Source: Apostichopus japonicus
Lineage: Eukaryota; Echinodermata; Holothuroidea; Aspidochirotida; Stichopodidae
Length of the DNA: 64,000 nucleotides
Direction of reading: 5' to 3'
NCBI RefSeq assembly: GCF_037975245.1
Contig: NC_092580.1
Location: forward strand, 9,213,001-9,277,000
Below are positions 34,983 through 48,540 of the stretch, in pieces. The notes under the pieces are model-generated. The model was not told the origin of the DNA. It ran no database searches and worked only from the letters and a program-made list of their open reading frames with translations. The position numbers and the translations under genes are program-made. Each line of letters opens with the position of its first letter. Positions within the stretch are counted from its first letter, which is position 1.

Positions 34983-37900
34983 TATTGACTTCCGGTGACG
35001 TCAAAGATCCACGTGCACCCCGACCATGAAGTTGGTCCGACTTTCCATGCCTGAGATATCGCGTTTACAATGTTCGTCACCATTTCTTCCCTGGTGACCT
35101 CAAATGACCTTCGACCTCCACCAAAATATATGGACTTCCGGTGACGTCAAAGATCCACGTGCACCCCGACCATGAAGTTGGTCCGACTTTCCATGCCTGA
35201 GATATCGCGTTTACAAAGTTCGTCACCATTTCTACCCTGGTGACCTCAAATGACCTTCGACCTCCACCAAAATATATTCACTTCCGGTGACGTCAAAGAT
35301 CCACGTGCACCCCGACCATGAAGTTGGTCCGACTTTCCATGCCTGAGATATCGCGTTTACAAAGTTCGTCACCATTTCTTCCCTGGTGACCTCAAATGAC
35401 CTTCGACCTCCACCAAAATATATGGACTTCCGGTGACGTCAAAGATCCACGTGCACCCCGACCATGAAGTTGGTCCGACTTTCCATGCCTGAGATATCGC
35501 GTTTACAAAGTTCGTCACCATTTCTTCCCTGGTGACCTCAAATGACCTTCGACCTCCACCAAAATATATGGACTTCCGGTGACGTCAAAGATCCACGTGC
35601 ACCCCGACCATGAAGTTGGTCCGACTTTCCATGCCTGAGATATCGCGTTTACAAAGTTCGTCACCATTTCTTCCCTGGTGACCTCAAATGACCTTCGACC
35701 TCCACCAAAATATATGGACTTCCGGTGACGTCAAAGATCCACGTGCACCCCGACCATGAAGTTGGTCCGACTTTCCATGCCTGAGATATCGCGTTTACAA
35801 AGTTCGTCACCATTTCTTCCCTGGTGACCTCAAATGACCTTCGACCGGAACCAAAATCTATGGACTTCCGGTGATCCCTAGGATCCACGTGCACCCCGAC
35901 TATGAAGTTGGTCCGACCTTCCATGCCTGAGATATCGCGTTTACAAAGTTCGTCACCATTTCTTCCCTGGTGACCTCAAATGACCTTCGACCTCCACCAA
36001 AATATATGGACTTCCGGTGACGTCAAAGATCCACGTGCACCCCGACCATGAAGTTGGTCCGACTTTCCATGCCTGAGATATCGCGTTTACAAAGTTCGTC
36101 ACCATTTCTTCCCTGGTGACCTCAAATGACCTTCGACCTCCACCAAAATATATGGACTTCCGGTGACGTCAAAGATCCACGTGCACCCCGACCATGAAGT
36201 TGGTCCGACTTTCCATGCCTGAGATATCGCGTTTACAAAGTTCGTCACCATTTCTTCCCTGGTGACCTCAAATGACCTTCGACCTCCACCAAAATATATG
36301 GACTTCCGGTGATCCCTAGGATCCACGTGCACCCCGACTATGAAGTTGGTCCGACCTTCCATGCCTGAGATATCGCGTTTACAAAGTTCGTCACCATTTC
36401 TTCCCTGGTGACCTCAAATGACCTTCGACCGGAAGCAAAATATATGGACTTCCGGTGATCCCTAGGATCCACGTGCACCCCGACTATGAAGTTGGTCCGA
36501 CCTTCCATGCCTGAGATATCGCGTTTACAAAGTTCGTCACCATTTCTTCCCTGGTGACCTCAAATGGCCTTCGACCGGAACCAAAATCTATGGACTTCCG
36601 GTGATCCCTAGGATTCACGTGCACCCCGACTATGAAGTTGGTCCGAGTTTCCATGCCTGAGATATCGCGTTTACAAAGTTCGTCACCATTTCTTCCCTGG
36701 TGACCTCAAATGGCCTTCGACCGGAACCAAAATATATGGACTTCCGGTGATCTCTAGGATCCACGTGCACCCCGACTATGAAGTTGGTCCGAGATTCCAT
36801 GCCTGAGATATCGCGTTTACAAAGTTCGTCACCATTTCTTCCCTGGTGACCTCAAATGACCTTCGACCGGAACCAAAATCCTTGGACTTCCGGTGATCCT
36901 TAGGATCCACGTGCACCCCGACTATGAAGTTGGTCCGACCTTCCATGCCTGAGATATCGCGTTTACAAAGTTCGTCACCATTTCTTCCCTGGTGACCTCA
37001 AATGACCTTCGACCGGAACCAAAATATATGGACTTCCGGTGATCCGTAGGATCCACGTGCACCCCGACTATGAAGTTGGTCCGACCTTCCATGCCTGAGA
37101 TATCGCGTTTACAAAGTTCGTCACCATTTCTTCCCTGGTGACCTCAAATGACCTTCGACCGGAAGCAAAATCAATGGACTTCCGTTGATCCCTAGGATCC
37201 ACGTGCACCCCGACTATGAAGTTGGTCCGAGTTTCCATGCCTGAGATATCGCGTTTACAAAGTTCGTCACCATTTCTTCCCTGTTGACCTCAAATGACCT
37301 TCGACCGGAACCAAAATCTATGGACTTCCGGTGCTCCCTAGGATCCACGTGCACCCCGACTATGAAGTTGGTCCGAGTTTCCATGCCTGAGATATCGCGT
37401 TTACAAAGTTCGTCACCATTTCTTCCCTGGTGACCTCAAATGACCTTCGACCGGAAGCAAAATCTATGGACTTCCGGTGATCCTTAAGATCCACGTGCAC
37501 CCCGACTATGAAGTTGGTCCGAGTTTCCATGCCTGAGATATCGCGTTTACAAAGTTCGTCACCATTTCTTCCCTGGTGACCTCAAATGACCTTCGACCGG
37601 AACCAAAATCTATGGACTTCCGGTGACGTCAAAGATCCACGTGCACCCCGACTATGAAGTTGGTCCGACTTTCCATGCCTGAGATATCGCGTTTACAAAG
37701 TTCGTCACCATTTCTTCCCTGGTGACCTCAAATGACCTTCGACCGGAACCAAAATCGATGGACTTCCGGTGATCCCTAGGATCCACGTGCACCCCGACTA
37801 TGAAGTTGGTCCGAGTTTCCATGCCTGAGATATCGCGTTTACAAAGTTCGTCACCATTTCTTCCCTGGTGACCTCAAATGACCTTCGACCGGAACCAAAA

Positions 37901-40900
37901 TCGATGGAATTCCGGTGATCCCTAGGATCCACGTGCACCCCGACTATGAAGTTGGTCCGAGTTTCCATGCCTGAGATATCGCGTTTACATAGTTCGTCAC
38001 CATTTCTTCCCTGGTGACCTCAAATGACCTTCGACCGGAACCAAAATCCTTGGACTTCCGGTGATCTCTAGGATCCACGTGCACCCCGACCATGAAGTTG
38101 GTCCGACTTTCCATGCCTGAGATATCGCGTTTACAAAGTTCGTCACCATTTCTTCCCTGGTGACCTCAAATGACCTTCGACCTCCACCAAAATATATGGA
38201 CTTCCGGTGACGTCAAAGATCCACGTGCACCCCGACCATGAAGTTGGTCCGACTTTCCATGCCTGAGATATCGCGTTTACAAAGTTCGTCACCATTTCTT
38301 CCCTGGTGACCTCAAATGACCTTCGACCTCCACCAAAATATATGGACTTCCGGTGATCCCTAGGATCCACGTGCACCCCGACTATGAAGTTGGTCCGACC
38401 TTCCATGCCTGAGATATCGCGTTTACAAAGTTCGTCACCATTTCTTCCCTGGTGACCTCAAATGACCTTCGACCTCCACCAAAATATATGGACTTCCGGT
38501 GACGTCAAAGATCCACGTGCACCCCGACCATGAAGTTGGTCCGACTTTCCATGCCTGAGATATCGCGTTTACAAAGTTCGTCACCATTTCTTCCCTGGTG
38601 ACCTCAAATGACCTTCGACCTCCACCAAAATATATGGACTTCCGGTGACGTCAAAGATCCACGTGCACCCCGACCATGAAGTTGGTCCGACTTTCCATGC
38701 CTGAGATATCGCGTTTACAAAGTTCGTCACCATTTCTTCCCTGGTGACCTCAAATGACCTTCGACCTCCACCAAAATATATGGACTTCCGGTGATCCCTA
38801 GGATCCACGTGCACCCCGACTATGAAGTTGGTCCGACCTTCCATGCCTGAGATATCGCGTTTACAAAGTTCGTCACCATTTCTTCCCTGGTGACCTCAAA
38901 TGACCTTCGACCGGAAGCAAAATATATGGACTTCCGGTGATCCCTAGGATCCACGTGCACCCCGACTATGAAGTTGGTCCGACCTTCCATGCCTGAGATA
39001 TCGCGTTTACAAAGTTCGTCACCATTTCTTCCCTGGTGACCTCAAATGGCCTTCGACCGGAACCAAAATCTATGGACTTCCGGTGATCCCTAGGATTCAC
39101 GTGCACCCCGACTATGAAGTTGGTCCGAGTTTCCATGCCTGAGATATCGCGTTTACAAAGTTCGTCACCATTTCTTCCCTGGTGACCTCAAATGGCCTTC
39201 GACCGGAACCAAAATATATGGACTTCCGGTGATCTCTAGGATCCACGTGCACCCCGACTATGAAGTTGGTCCGAGATTCCATGCCTGAGATATCGCGTTT
39301 ACAAAGTTCGTCACCATTTCTTCCCTGGTGACCTCAAATGATCTTCGACCGGAACCAAAATCTTCGGTATTCCGGTGATCCCTAGGATCCACGTGCACCC
39401 CGACTATGAAGTTGGTCCGACTTTCCATGCCTGAGATATCGCGTTTACAAAGTTCGTCACCATTTCTTCCCTGGTGACCTCAAATGACCTTCGACCGGAA
39501 CCAAAATCTTCGGTATTCCGGTGATCCCTAGGATCCACGTGCACCCCGACTATGAAGTTGGTCCGAGTTTCCATGCCTGAGATATCGCGTTTACAAAGTT
39601 CGTCACCATTTCTTCCCTGGTGACCTCAAATGACCTTCGACCGGAAGCAAAATCAATGGACTTCCGGTGATCCCTAGGATCCACGTGCATCCCGACTACG
39701 AAGTTGGTCCGACCTTCCATGCCTGAGATATCGCGTTTACAAAGTTCGTCACCATTTCTTCCCTGGTGACCTCAAATGACCTTCGACCGGAACCAAAATC
39801 TATGGACTTCCGGTGATCCCTAGGATCCACGTGTACCCCGACTACGAAGTTGGTCCGAGTTTCCATGCCTGAGATATCGCGTTTACAAAGTTCGTCACCA
39901 TTTCTTCCCTGGTGACCTCAAATGACCTTCGACCGGAACCAAAATCAATGGACTTCCGGTGATCCCTAGGATCCACATGCATCCCGACTATGAAGTTGGT
40001 CCGACCTTCCATGCCTGAGATATCGCGTTTACAAAGTTCGTCACCATTTCTTCCCTGGTGACCTCAAATGACCTTCGACCGGAAGCAAAATCAATGTACT
40101 TCCGGTGATCCCTAGGATCCACGTGCATCCCGACTATGAAGTTGGGCCGAGTTTCCATGCCTGAGATATCGCGTTTACAATGTTCGTCACCATTTCTTCC
40201 CTGGTGACCTCAAATGACCTTCGACCTCCACCAAAATCTATGGACTTCCGGTGATCCATAGGATCCACGTGCACCCCGACTATGAAGCTGGTCCGAGTTT
40301 CCATGCCTGAGATATCGCGTTTACAAAGTTCGTCACCTTTTCTTCCCTGGTGACCTCAAATGACCTTCGACCTCCACCAAAATCCTTGGACTTCCGGTGA
40401 CCTCAAAGATCCACGTGCACCCCGACTATGAAGTTGGTCCGACTTTCCATGCCTGAGATAACGCGTTTAAAAAGTTCGTCACCATTTCTTCCCTGGTGAC
40501 CTCAAATGACCTTCGACCGGAACCAAAATCGATGGAATTCCGGTGATCCCTAGGATCCACGTGCACCCCGACTATGAAGTTGGTCCGAGTTTCCATGCCT
40601 GAGATATCGCGTTTACAAAGTTCGTCACCATTTCTTCCCTGGTGACCTCAAATGACCTTCGACCGGTACCAAAATATATGGACTTCCGGTGACGTCAAAG
40701 ATCCACGTGCACCCCGACCATGAAGTTGGTCCGACTTTCCATGCCTGAGATATCGCGTTTACAAAGTTCGTCACCATTTCTTCCCTGGTGACCTCAAATG
40801 ACCTTCGACCTCCACTTAAATATATGGACTTCCGGTGACGTCAAAGATCCACGTGCACCCCGACCATGAAGTTGGTCCGACTTTCCATGCCTGATATATC

Positions 40901-43900
40901 GCGTTTACAAAGTTCGTCACCATTTCTTCCCTGGTGACCTCAAATGACCTTCGACCGGAACCAAAATCAATGGACTTCCGGTGATCTCTAGGATCCACGT
41001 GCATCCCGACTATGAAGTTGGTCCGAGTTTCCATGCCTGAGATATCGCGTTTACAAAGTTCGTCACCATTTCTTCCCTGTTGACCTCAAATGACCTTCGA
41101 CCGGAACCAAAATATATTGACTTCCGGTGACGTCAAAGATCCACGTGCACCCCGACCATGAAGTTGGTCCGACTTTCCATGCCTGAGATATCGCGTTTAC
41201 AATGTTCGTCACCATTTCTTCCCTGGTGACCTCAAATGACCTTCGACCTCCACCAAAATATATGGACTTCCGGTGACGTCAAAGATCCACGTGCACCCCG
41301 ACCATGAAGTTGGTCCGACTTTCCATGCCTGAGATATCGCGTTTACAAAGTTCGTCACCATTTCTACCCTGGTGACCTCAAATGACCTTCGACCTCCACC
41401 AAAATATATTCACTTCCGGTGACGTCAAAGATCCACGTGCACCCCGACCATGAAGTTGGTCCGACTTTCCATGCCTGAGATATCGCGTTTACAAAGTTCG
41501 TCACCATTTCTTCCCTGGTGACCTCAAATGACCTTCGACCTCCACCAAAATATATTCACTTCCGGTGACGTCAAAGATCCACGTGCACCCCGACCATGAA
41601 GTTGGTCCGACTTTCCATGCCTGAGATATCGCGTTTACAAAGTTCGTCACCATTTCTTCCCTGGTGACCTCAAATGACCTTCGACCTCCACCAAAATATA
41701 TGGACTTCCGGTGACGTCAAAGATCCACGTGCACCCCGACCATGAAGTTGGTCCGACTTTCCATGCCTGAGATATCGCGTTTACAAAGTTCGTCACCATT
41801 TCTTCCCTGGTGACCTCAAATGACCTTCGACCTCCACCAAAATATATGGACTTCCGGTGACGTCAAAGATCCACGTGCACCCCGACCATGAAGTTGGTCC
41901 GACTTTCCATGCCTGAGATATCGCGTTTACAAAGTTCGTCACCATTTCTTCCCTGGTGACCTCAAATGACCTTCGACCTCCACCAAAATATATGGACTTC
42001 CGGTGACGTCAAAGATCCACGTGCACCCCGACCATGAAGTTGGTCCGACTTTCCATGCCTGAGATATCGCGTTTACAAAGTTCGTCACCATTTCTTCCCT
42101 GGTGACCTCAAATGACCTTCGACCTCCACCAAAATATATGGACTTCCGGTGACGTCAAAGATCCACGTGCACCCCGACCATGAAGTTGGTCCGACTTTCC
42201 ATGCCTGAGATATCGCGTTTACAAAGTTCGTCACCATTTCTTCCCTGGTGACCTCAAATGACCTTCGACCTCCACCAAAATATATGGACTTCCGGTGATC
42301 CCTAGGATCCACGTGCACCCCGACTATGAAGTTGGTCCGACCTTCCATGCCTGAGATATCGCGTTTACAAAGTTCGTCACCATTTCTTCCCTGGTGACCT
42401 CAAATGACCTTCGACCGGAAGCAAAATATATGGACTTCCGGTGATCCCTAGGATCCACGTGCACCCCGACTATGAAGTTGGTCCGACCTTCCATGCCTGA
42501 GATATCGCGTTTACAAAGTTCGTCACCATTTCTTCCCTGGTGACCTCAAATGGCCTTCGACCGGAACCAAAATCTATGGACTTCCGGTGATCCCTAGGAT
42601 TCACGTGCACCCCGACTATGAAGTTGGTCCGAGTTTCCATGCCTGAGATATCGCGTTTACAAAGTTCGTCACCATTTCTTCCCTGGTGACCTCAAATGGC
42701 CTTCGACCGGAACCAAAATATATGGACTTCCGGTGATCTCTAGGATCCACGTGCACCCCGACTATGAAGTTGGTCCGAGATTCCATGCCTGAGATATCGC
42801 GTTTACAAAGTTCGTCACCATTTCTTCCCTGGTGACCTCAAATGACCTTCGACCGGAACCAAAATCCTTGGACTTCCGGTGATCCTTAGGATCCACGTGC
42901 ACCCCGACTATGAAGTTGGTCCGACCTTCCATGCCTGAGATATCGCGTTTACAAAGTTCGTCACCATTTCTTCCCTGGTGACCTCAAATGACCTTCGACC
43001 GGAACCAAAATATATGGACTTCCGGTGATCCGTAGGATCCACGTGCACCCCGACTATGAAGTTGGTCCGACCTTCCATGCCTGAGATATCGCGTTTACAA
43101 AGTTCGTCACCATTTCTTCCCTGGTGACCTCAAATGACCTTCGACCGGAAGCAAAATCAATGGACTTCCGTTGATCCCTAGGATCCACGTGCACCCCGAC
43201 TATGAAGTTGGTCCGAGTTTCCATGCCTGAGATATCGCGTTTACAAAGTTCGTCACCATTTCTTCCCTGTTGACCTCAAATGACCTTCGACCGGAACCAA
43301 AATCTATGGACTTCCGGTGCTCCCTAGGATCCACGTGCACCCCGACTATGAAGTTGGTCCGAGTTTCCATGCCTGAGATATCGCGTTTACAAAGTTCGTC
43401 ACCATTTCTTCCCTGGTGACCTCAAATGACCTTCGACCGGAAGCAAAATCTATGGACTTCCGGTGATCCTTAAGATCCACGTGCACCCCGACTATGAAGT
43501 TGGTCCGAGTTTCCATGCCTGAGATATCGCGTTTACAAAGTTCGTCACCATTTCTTCCCTGGTGACCTCAAATGACCTTCGACCGGAACCAAAATCTATG
43601 GACTTCCGGTGACGTCAAAGATCCACGTGCACCCCGACTATGAAGTTGGTCCGACTTTCCATGCCTGAGATATCGCGTTTACAAAGTTCGTCACCATTTC
43701 TTCCCTGGTGACCTCAAATGACCTTCGACCGGAACCAAAATCGATGGACTTCCGGTGATCCCTAGGATCCACGTGCACCCCGACTATGAAGTTGGTCCGA
43801 GTTTCCATGCCTGAGATATCGCGTTTACAAAGTTCGTCACCATTTCTTCCCTGGTGACCTCAAATGACCTTCGACCGGAACCAAAATCGATGGAATTCCG

Positions 43901-45320
43901 GTGATCCCTAGGATCCACGTGCACCCCGACTATGAAGTTGGTCCGAGTTTCCATGCCTGAGATATCGCGTTTACATAGTTCGTCACCATTTCTTCCCTGG
44001 TGACCTCAAATGACCTTCGACCGGAACCAAAATCCTTGGACTTCCGGTGATCTCTAGGATCCACGTGCACCCCGACCATGAAGTTGGTCCGACTTTCCAT
44101 GCCTGAGATATCGCGTTTACAAAGTTCGTCACCATTTCTTCCCTGGTGACCTCAAATGACCTTCGACCTCCACCAAAATATATGGACTTCCGGTGACGTC
44201 AAAGATCCACGTGCACCCCGACCATGAAGTTGGTCCGACTTTCCATGCCTGAGATATCGCGTTTACAAAGTTCGTCACCATTTCTTCCCTGGTGACCTCA
44301 AATGACCTTCGACCGGAACCAAAATCTATGGACTTCCGGTGATCCCTAGGATCCACGTGCACCCCGACTATGAAGTTGGTCCGACCTTCCATGCCTGAGA
44401 TATCGCGTTTACAAAGTTCGTCACCATTTCTTCCCTGGTGACCTCAAATGACCTTCGACCTCCACCAAAATATATGGACTTCCGGTGACGTCAAAGATCC
44501 ACGTGCACCCCGACCATGAAGTTGGTCCGACTTTCCATGCCTGAGATATCGCGTTTACAAAGTTCGTCACCATTTCTTCCCTGGTGACCTCAAATGACCT
44601 TCGACCTCCACCAAAATATATGGACTTCCGGTGACGTCAAAGATCCACGTGCACCCCGACCATGAAGTTGGTCCGACTTTCCATGCCTGAGATATCGCGT
44701 TTACAAAGTTCGTCACCATTTCTTCCCTGGTGACCTCAAATGACCTTCGACCTCCACCAAAATATATGGACTTCCGGTGATCCCTAGGATCCACGTGCAC
44801 CCCGACTATGAAGTTGGTCCGACCTTCCATGCCTGAGATATCGCGTTTACAAAGTTCGTCACCATTTCTTCCCTGGTGACCTCAAATCACCTTCGACCGG
44901 AAGCAAAATATATGGACTTCCGGTGATCCCTAGGATCCACGTGCACCCCGACTATGAAGTTGGTCCGACCTTCCATGCCTGAGATATCGCGTTTACAAAG
45001 TTCGTCACCATTTCTTCCCTGGTGACCTCAAATGGCCTTCGACCGGAACCAAAATCTATGGACTTCCGGTGATCCCTAGGATTCACGTGCACCCCGACTA
45101 TGAAGTTGGTCCGAGTTTCCATGCCTGAGATATCGCGTTTACAAAGTTCGTCACCATTTCTTCCCTGGTGACCTCAAATGGCCTTCGACCGGAACCAAAA
45201 TATATGGACTTCCGGTGATCTCTAGGATCCACGTGCACCCCGACTATGAAGTTGGTCCGAGATTCCATGCCTGAGATATCGCGTTTACAAAGTTCGTCAC
45301 CATTTCTTCCCTGGTGACCT
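33349..45320 (-). repeat. Composite higher-order repeat of 41-42 monomers (about 6 kb), two copies
   Basis: From a TCTTCGG monomer at 33349, the order of monomers through about 39330 recurs from 39481 to about 45320. The offset is 6132 bp (42 monomers) in the first part, for example TTTCTACCCT at 35229 and 41361. It is 5986 bp (41 monomers) later, for example the GAGATTCC marker at 36791 and 42777, and at 39273 and 45259. The one-monomer change comes from an extra TATATTCAC monomer in the second copy, with one GTGTACC monomer fewer earlier. The unit itself contains a 17-monomer sub-repeat. Confidence 0.75.
34980..36345 (-). repeat. Nearly identical monomer run (CTCCACC / GACGTC type)
   Basis: About nine consecutive monomers share CTCCACCAAAATATATGG, GACGTCAAAGATCC and CCGACCATGAAG, with only one to three differences among them. 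This is simple monomeric homogenisation inside an otherwise higher-order array. Comparable runs lie at about 41100-42280 and 49300-50460. Confidence 0.8.
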
Positions 45321-48300
45321 CAAATGACCTTCGACCGGAACCAAAATCCTTGGACTTCCGGTGATCCTTAGGATCCACGTGCACCCCGACTATGAAGTTG
45401 GTCCGACCTTCCATGCCTGAGATATCGCGTTTACAAAGTTCGTCACCATTTCTTCCCTGGTGACCTCAAATGACCTTCGACCGGAACCAAAATATATGGA
45501 CTTCCGGTGATCCGTAGGATCCACGTGCACCCCGACTATGAAGTTGGTCCGACCTTCCATGCCTGAGATATCGCGTTTACAAAGTTCGTCACCATTTCTT
45601 CCCTGGTGACCTCAAATGACCTTCGACCGGAAGCAAAATCAATGGACTTCCGTTGATCCCTAGGATCCACGTGCACCCCGACTATGAAGTTGGTCCGAGT
45701 TTCCATGCCTGAGATATCGCGTTTACAAAGTTCGTCACCATTTCTTCCCTGTTGACCTCAAATGACCTTCGACCGGAACCAAAATCTATGGACTTCCGGT
45801 GCTCCCTAGGATCCACGTGCACCCCGACTATGAAGTTGGTCCGAGTTTCCATGCCTGAGATATCGCGTTTACAAAGTTCGTCACCATTTCTTCCCTGTTG
45901 ACCTCAAATGACCTTCGACCGGAACCAAAATCTATGGACTTCCGGTGCTCCCTAGGATCCACGTGCACCCCGACTATGAAGTTGGTCCGAGTTTCCATGC
46001 CTGAGATATCGCGTTTACAAAGTTCGTCACCATTTCTTCCCTGGTGACCTCAAATGACCTTCGACCGGAAGCAAAATCTATGGACTTCCGGTGATCCTTA
46101 AGATCCACGTGCACCCCGACTATGAAGTTGGTCCGAGTTTCCATGCCTGAGATATCGCGTTTACAAAGTTCGTCACCATTTCTTCCCTGGTGACCTCAAA
46201 TGACCTTCGACCGGAACCAAAATCTATGGACTTCCGGTGACGTCAAAGATCCACGTGCACCCCGACTATGAAGTTGGTCCGACTTTCCATGCCTGAGATA
46301 TCGCGTTTACAAAGTTCGTCACCATTTCTTCCCTGGTGACCTCAAATGACCTTCGACCGGAACCAAAATCGATGGACTTCCGGTGATCCCTAGGATCCAC
46401 GTGCACCCCGACTATGAAGTTGGTCCGAGTTTCCATGCCTGAGATATCGCGTTTACAAAGTTCGTCACCATTTCTTCCCTGGTGACCTCAAATGACCTTC
46501 GACCGGAACTAAAATCGATGGAATTCCGGTGATCCCTAGGATCCACGTGCACCCCGACTATGAAGTTGGTCCGAGTTTCCATGCCTGAGATATCGCGTTT
46601 ACATAGTTCGTCACCATTTCTTCCCTGGTGACCTCAAATGACCTTCGACCGGAACCAAAATCCTTGGACTTCCGGTGATCTCTAGGATCCACGTGCACCC
46701 CGACTATGAAGTTGGTCCGAGTTTCCATGCCTGGGATATCGCGTTTACAAAGTTCGTCACCATTTCTTCCTTGGTGACCTCAAATGACCTTCGACCGGAA
46801 CCAAAATCCTTGGACTTCCGGTGATCTCTAGGATCCACGTGCACCCCGACCATGAAGTTGGTCCGAGTTTCCATGCCTGAGATATCGCGTTTACAAAGTT
46901 CGTCACCATTTCTTCCCTGGTGACCTCAAATGACCTTCGACCGGAACCAAAATCCTTGGACTTCCGGTGATCTCTAGGATCCACGTGCACCCCGACTATG
47001 AAGTTGGTCCGAGTTTCCATGCCTGAGATATCGCGTTTACAAAGTTCGTCACCATTTCTTCCCTGGTGACCTCAAATGACCTTCGACCGGAACCAAAATC
47101 CTTGGACTTCCGGTGATCTCTAGGATCCACGTGCACCCCGACTATGAAGTTGGTCCGAGTTTCCATGCCTGAGATATCGCGTTTACAAAGTTCGTCACCA
47201 TTTCTTCCCTGGTGACCTCAAATGACCTTCGACCGGAACCAAAATCCTTGGACTTCCGGTGATCCCTAGGATCCACGTGCACCCCGACTATGAAGTTGGT
47301 CCGAGTTCCATGCCTGAGATATCGCGTTTACAAAGTTCGTCACCATTTCTTCCCTGGTGACCTCAAATGACCTTCGACCGGAACCAAAATCTTCGGTATT
47401 CCGGTGATCCCTAGGATCCACGTGCACCCCGACTATGAAGTTGGTCCGAGTTTCCATGCCTGAGATATCGCGTTTACAAAGTTCGTCACCATTTCTTCCC
47501 TGGTGACCTCAAATGACCTTCGACCGGAACCAAAATCTATGGACTTCCGGTGATCCTTAGGATCCACGTGCACCCAGACTATGAAGTTGGTCCGAGTTTC
47601 CATGCCTGAGATATCGCGTTTACAAAGTTCGTCACCATTTCTTCCCTGGTGACCTCAAATGACCTTCGACCGGAACCAAAATCTATGGACTTCCGGTGAT
47701 CCTTAGGATCCACGTGCACCGAGACTATGAAGTTGGTCCGAGTTTCCATGCCTGAGATATCGCGTTTACAAAGTTCGTCACCATTTCTTCCCTGGTGACC
47801 TCAAATGACCTTCGACCGGAACCAAAATCAATGGACTTCCGGTGATCCCTAGGATCCACGTGCATCCCGACTATGAAGTTGGTCCGACCTTCCATGCCTG
47901 AGATATCGCGTTTACAAAGTTCGTCACCATTTCTTCCCTGGTGACCTCAAATGACCTTCGACCGGAACCAAAATCAATGGACTTCCGTTGATCCCTAGGA
48001 TCCACGTGCACCCCGACTATGAAGTTGGTCCGAGTTTCCATGCCTGAGATATCGCGTTTACAAAGTTCGTCACCATTTCTTCCCTGGTGACCTCAAATGA
48101 CCTTCGACCGGAACCAAAATCTTCGGTATTCCGGTGATCCCTAGGATCCACGTGCACCCCGACTATGAAGTTGGTCCGACTTTCCATGCCTGAGATATCG
48201 CGTTTACAAAGTTCGTGACCATTTCTTCCCTGGTGACCTCAAATGACCTTCGACCGGAACCAAAATCTTCGGTATTCCGGTGATCCCTAGGATCCACGTG

Positions 48301-48540
48301 CACCCCGACTATGAAGTTGGTCCGACTTTCCATGCCTGAGATATCGCGCTTACAAAGTTCGTGACCATTTCTTCCCTGGTGACCTCAAATGACCTTCGAC
48401 CGGAACCAAAATCTATGGACTTCCGGTGATCCTTAGGATCCACGTGCACCCAGACTATGAAGTTGGTCCGAGTTTCCATGCCTGAGATATCGCGTTTACA
48501 AAGTTCGTCACCATTTCTTCCCTGGTGACCTCAAATGACC
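42200..48540 (-). repeat. Source or sister copy of a 6.3-kb segmental duplication
   Basis: The order of variants recurs at about 54400-60800 with an offset of 12262 bp (84 monomers minus 2 bp), falling to 12116 after one monomer is lost. The shared private base deletion CCGAGTTCCATG (47301 and 59417) and the GAGATTCC markers (42777 and 55039; 45259 and 57521) are diagnostic. Confidence 0.8.
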
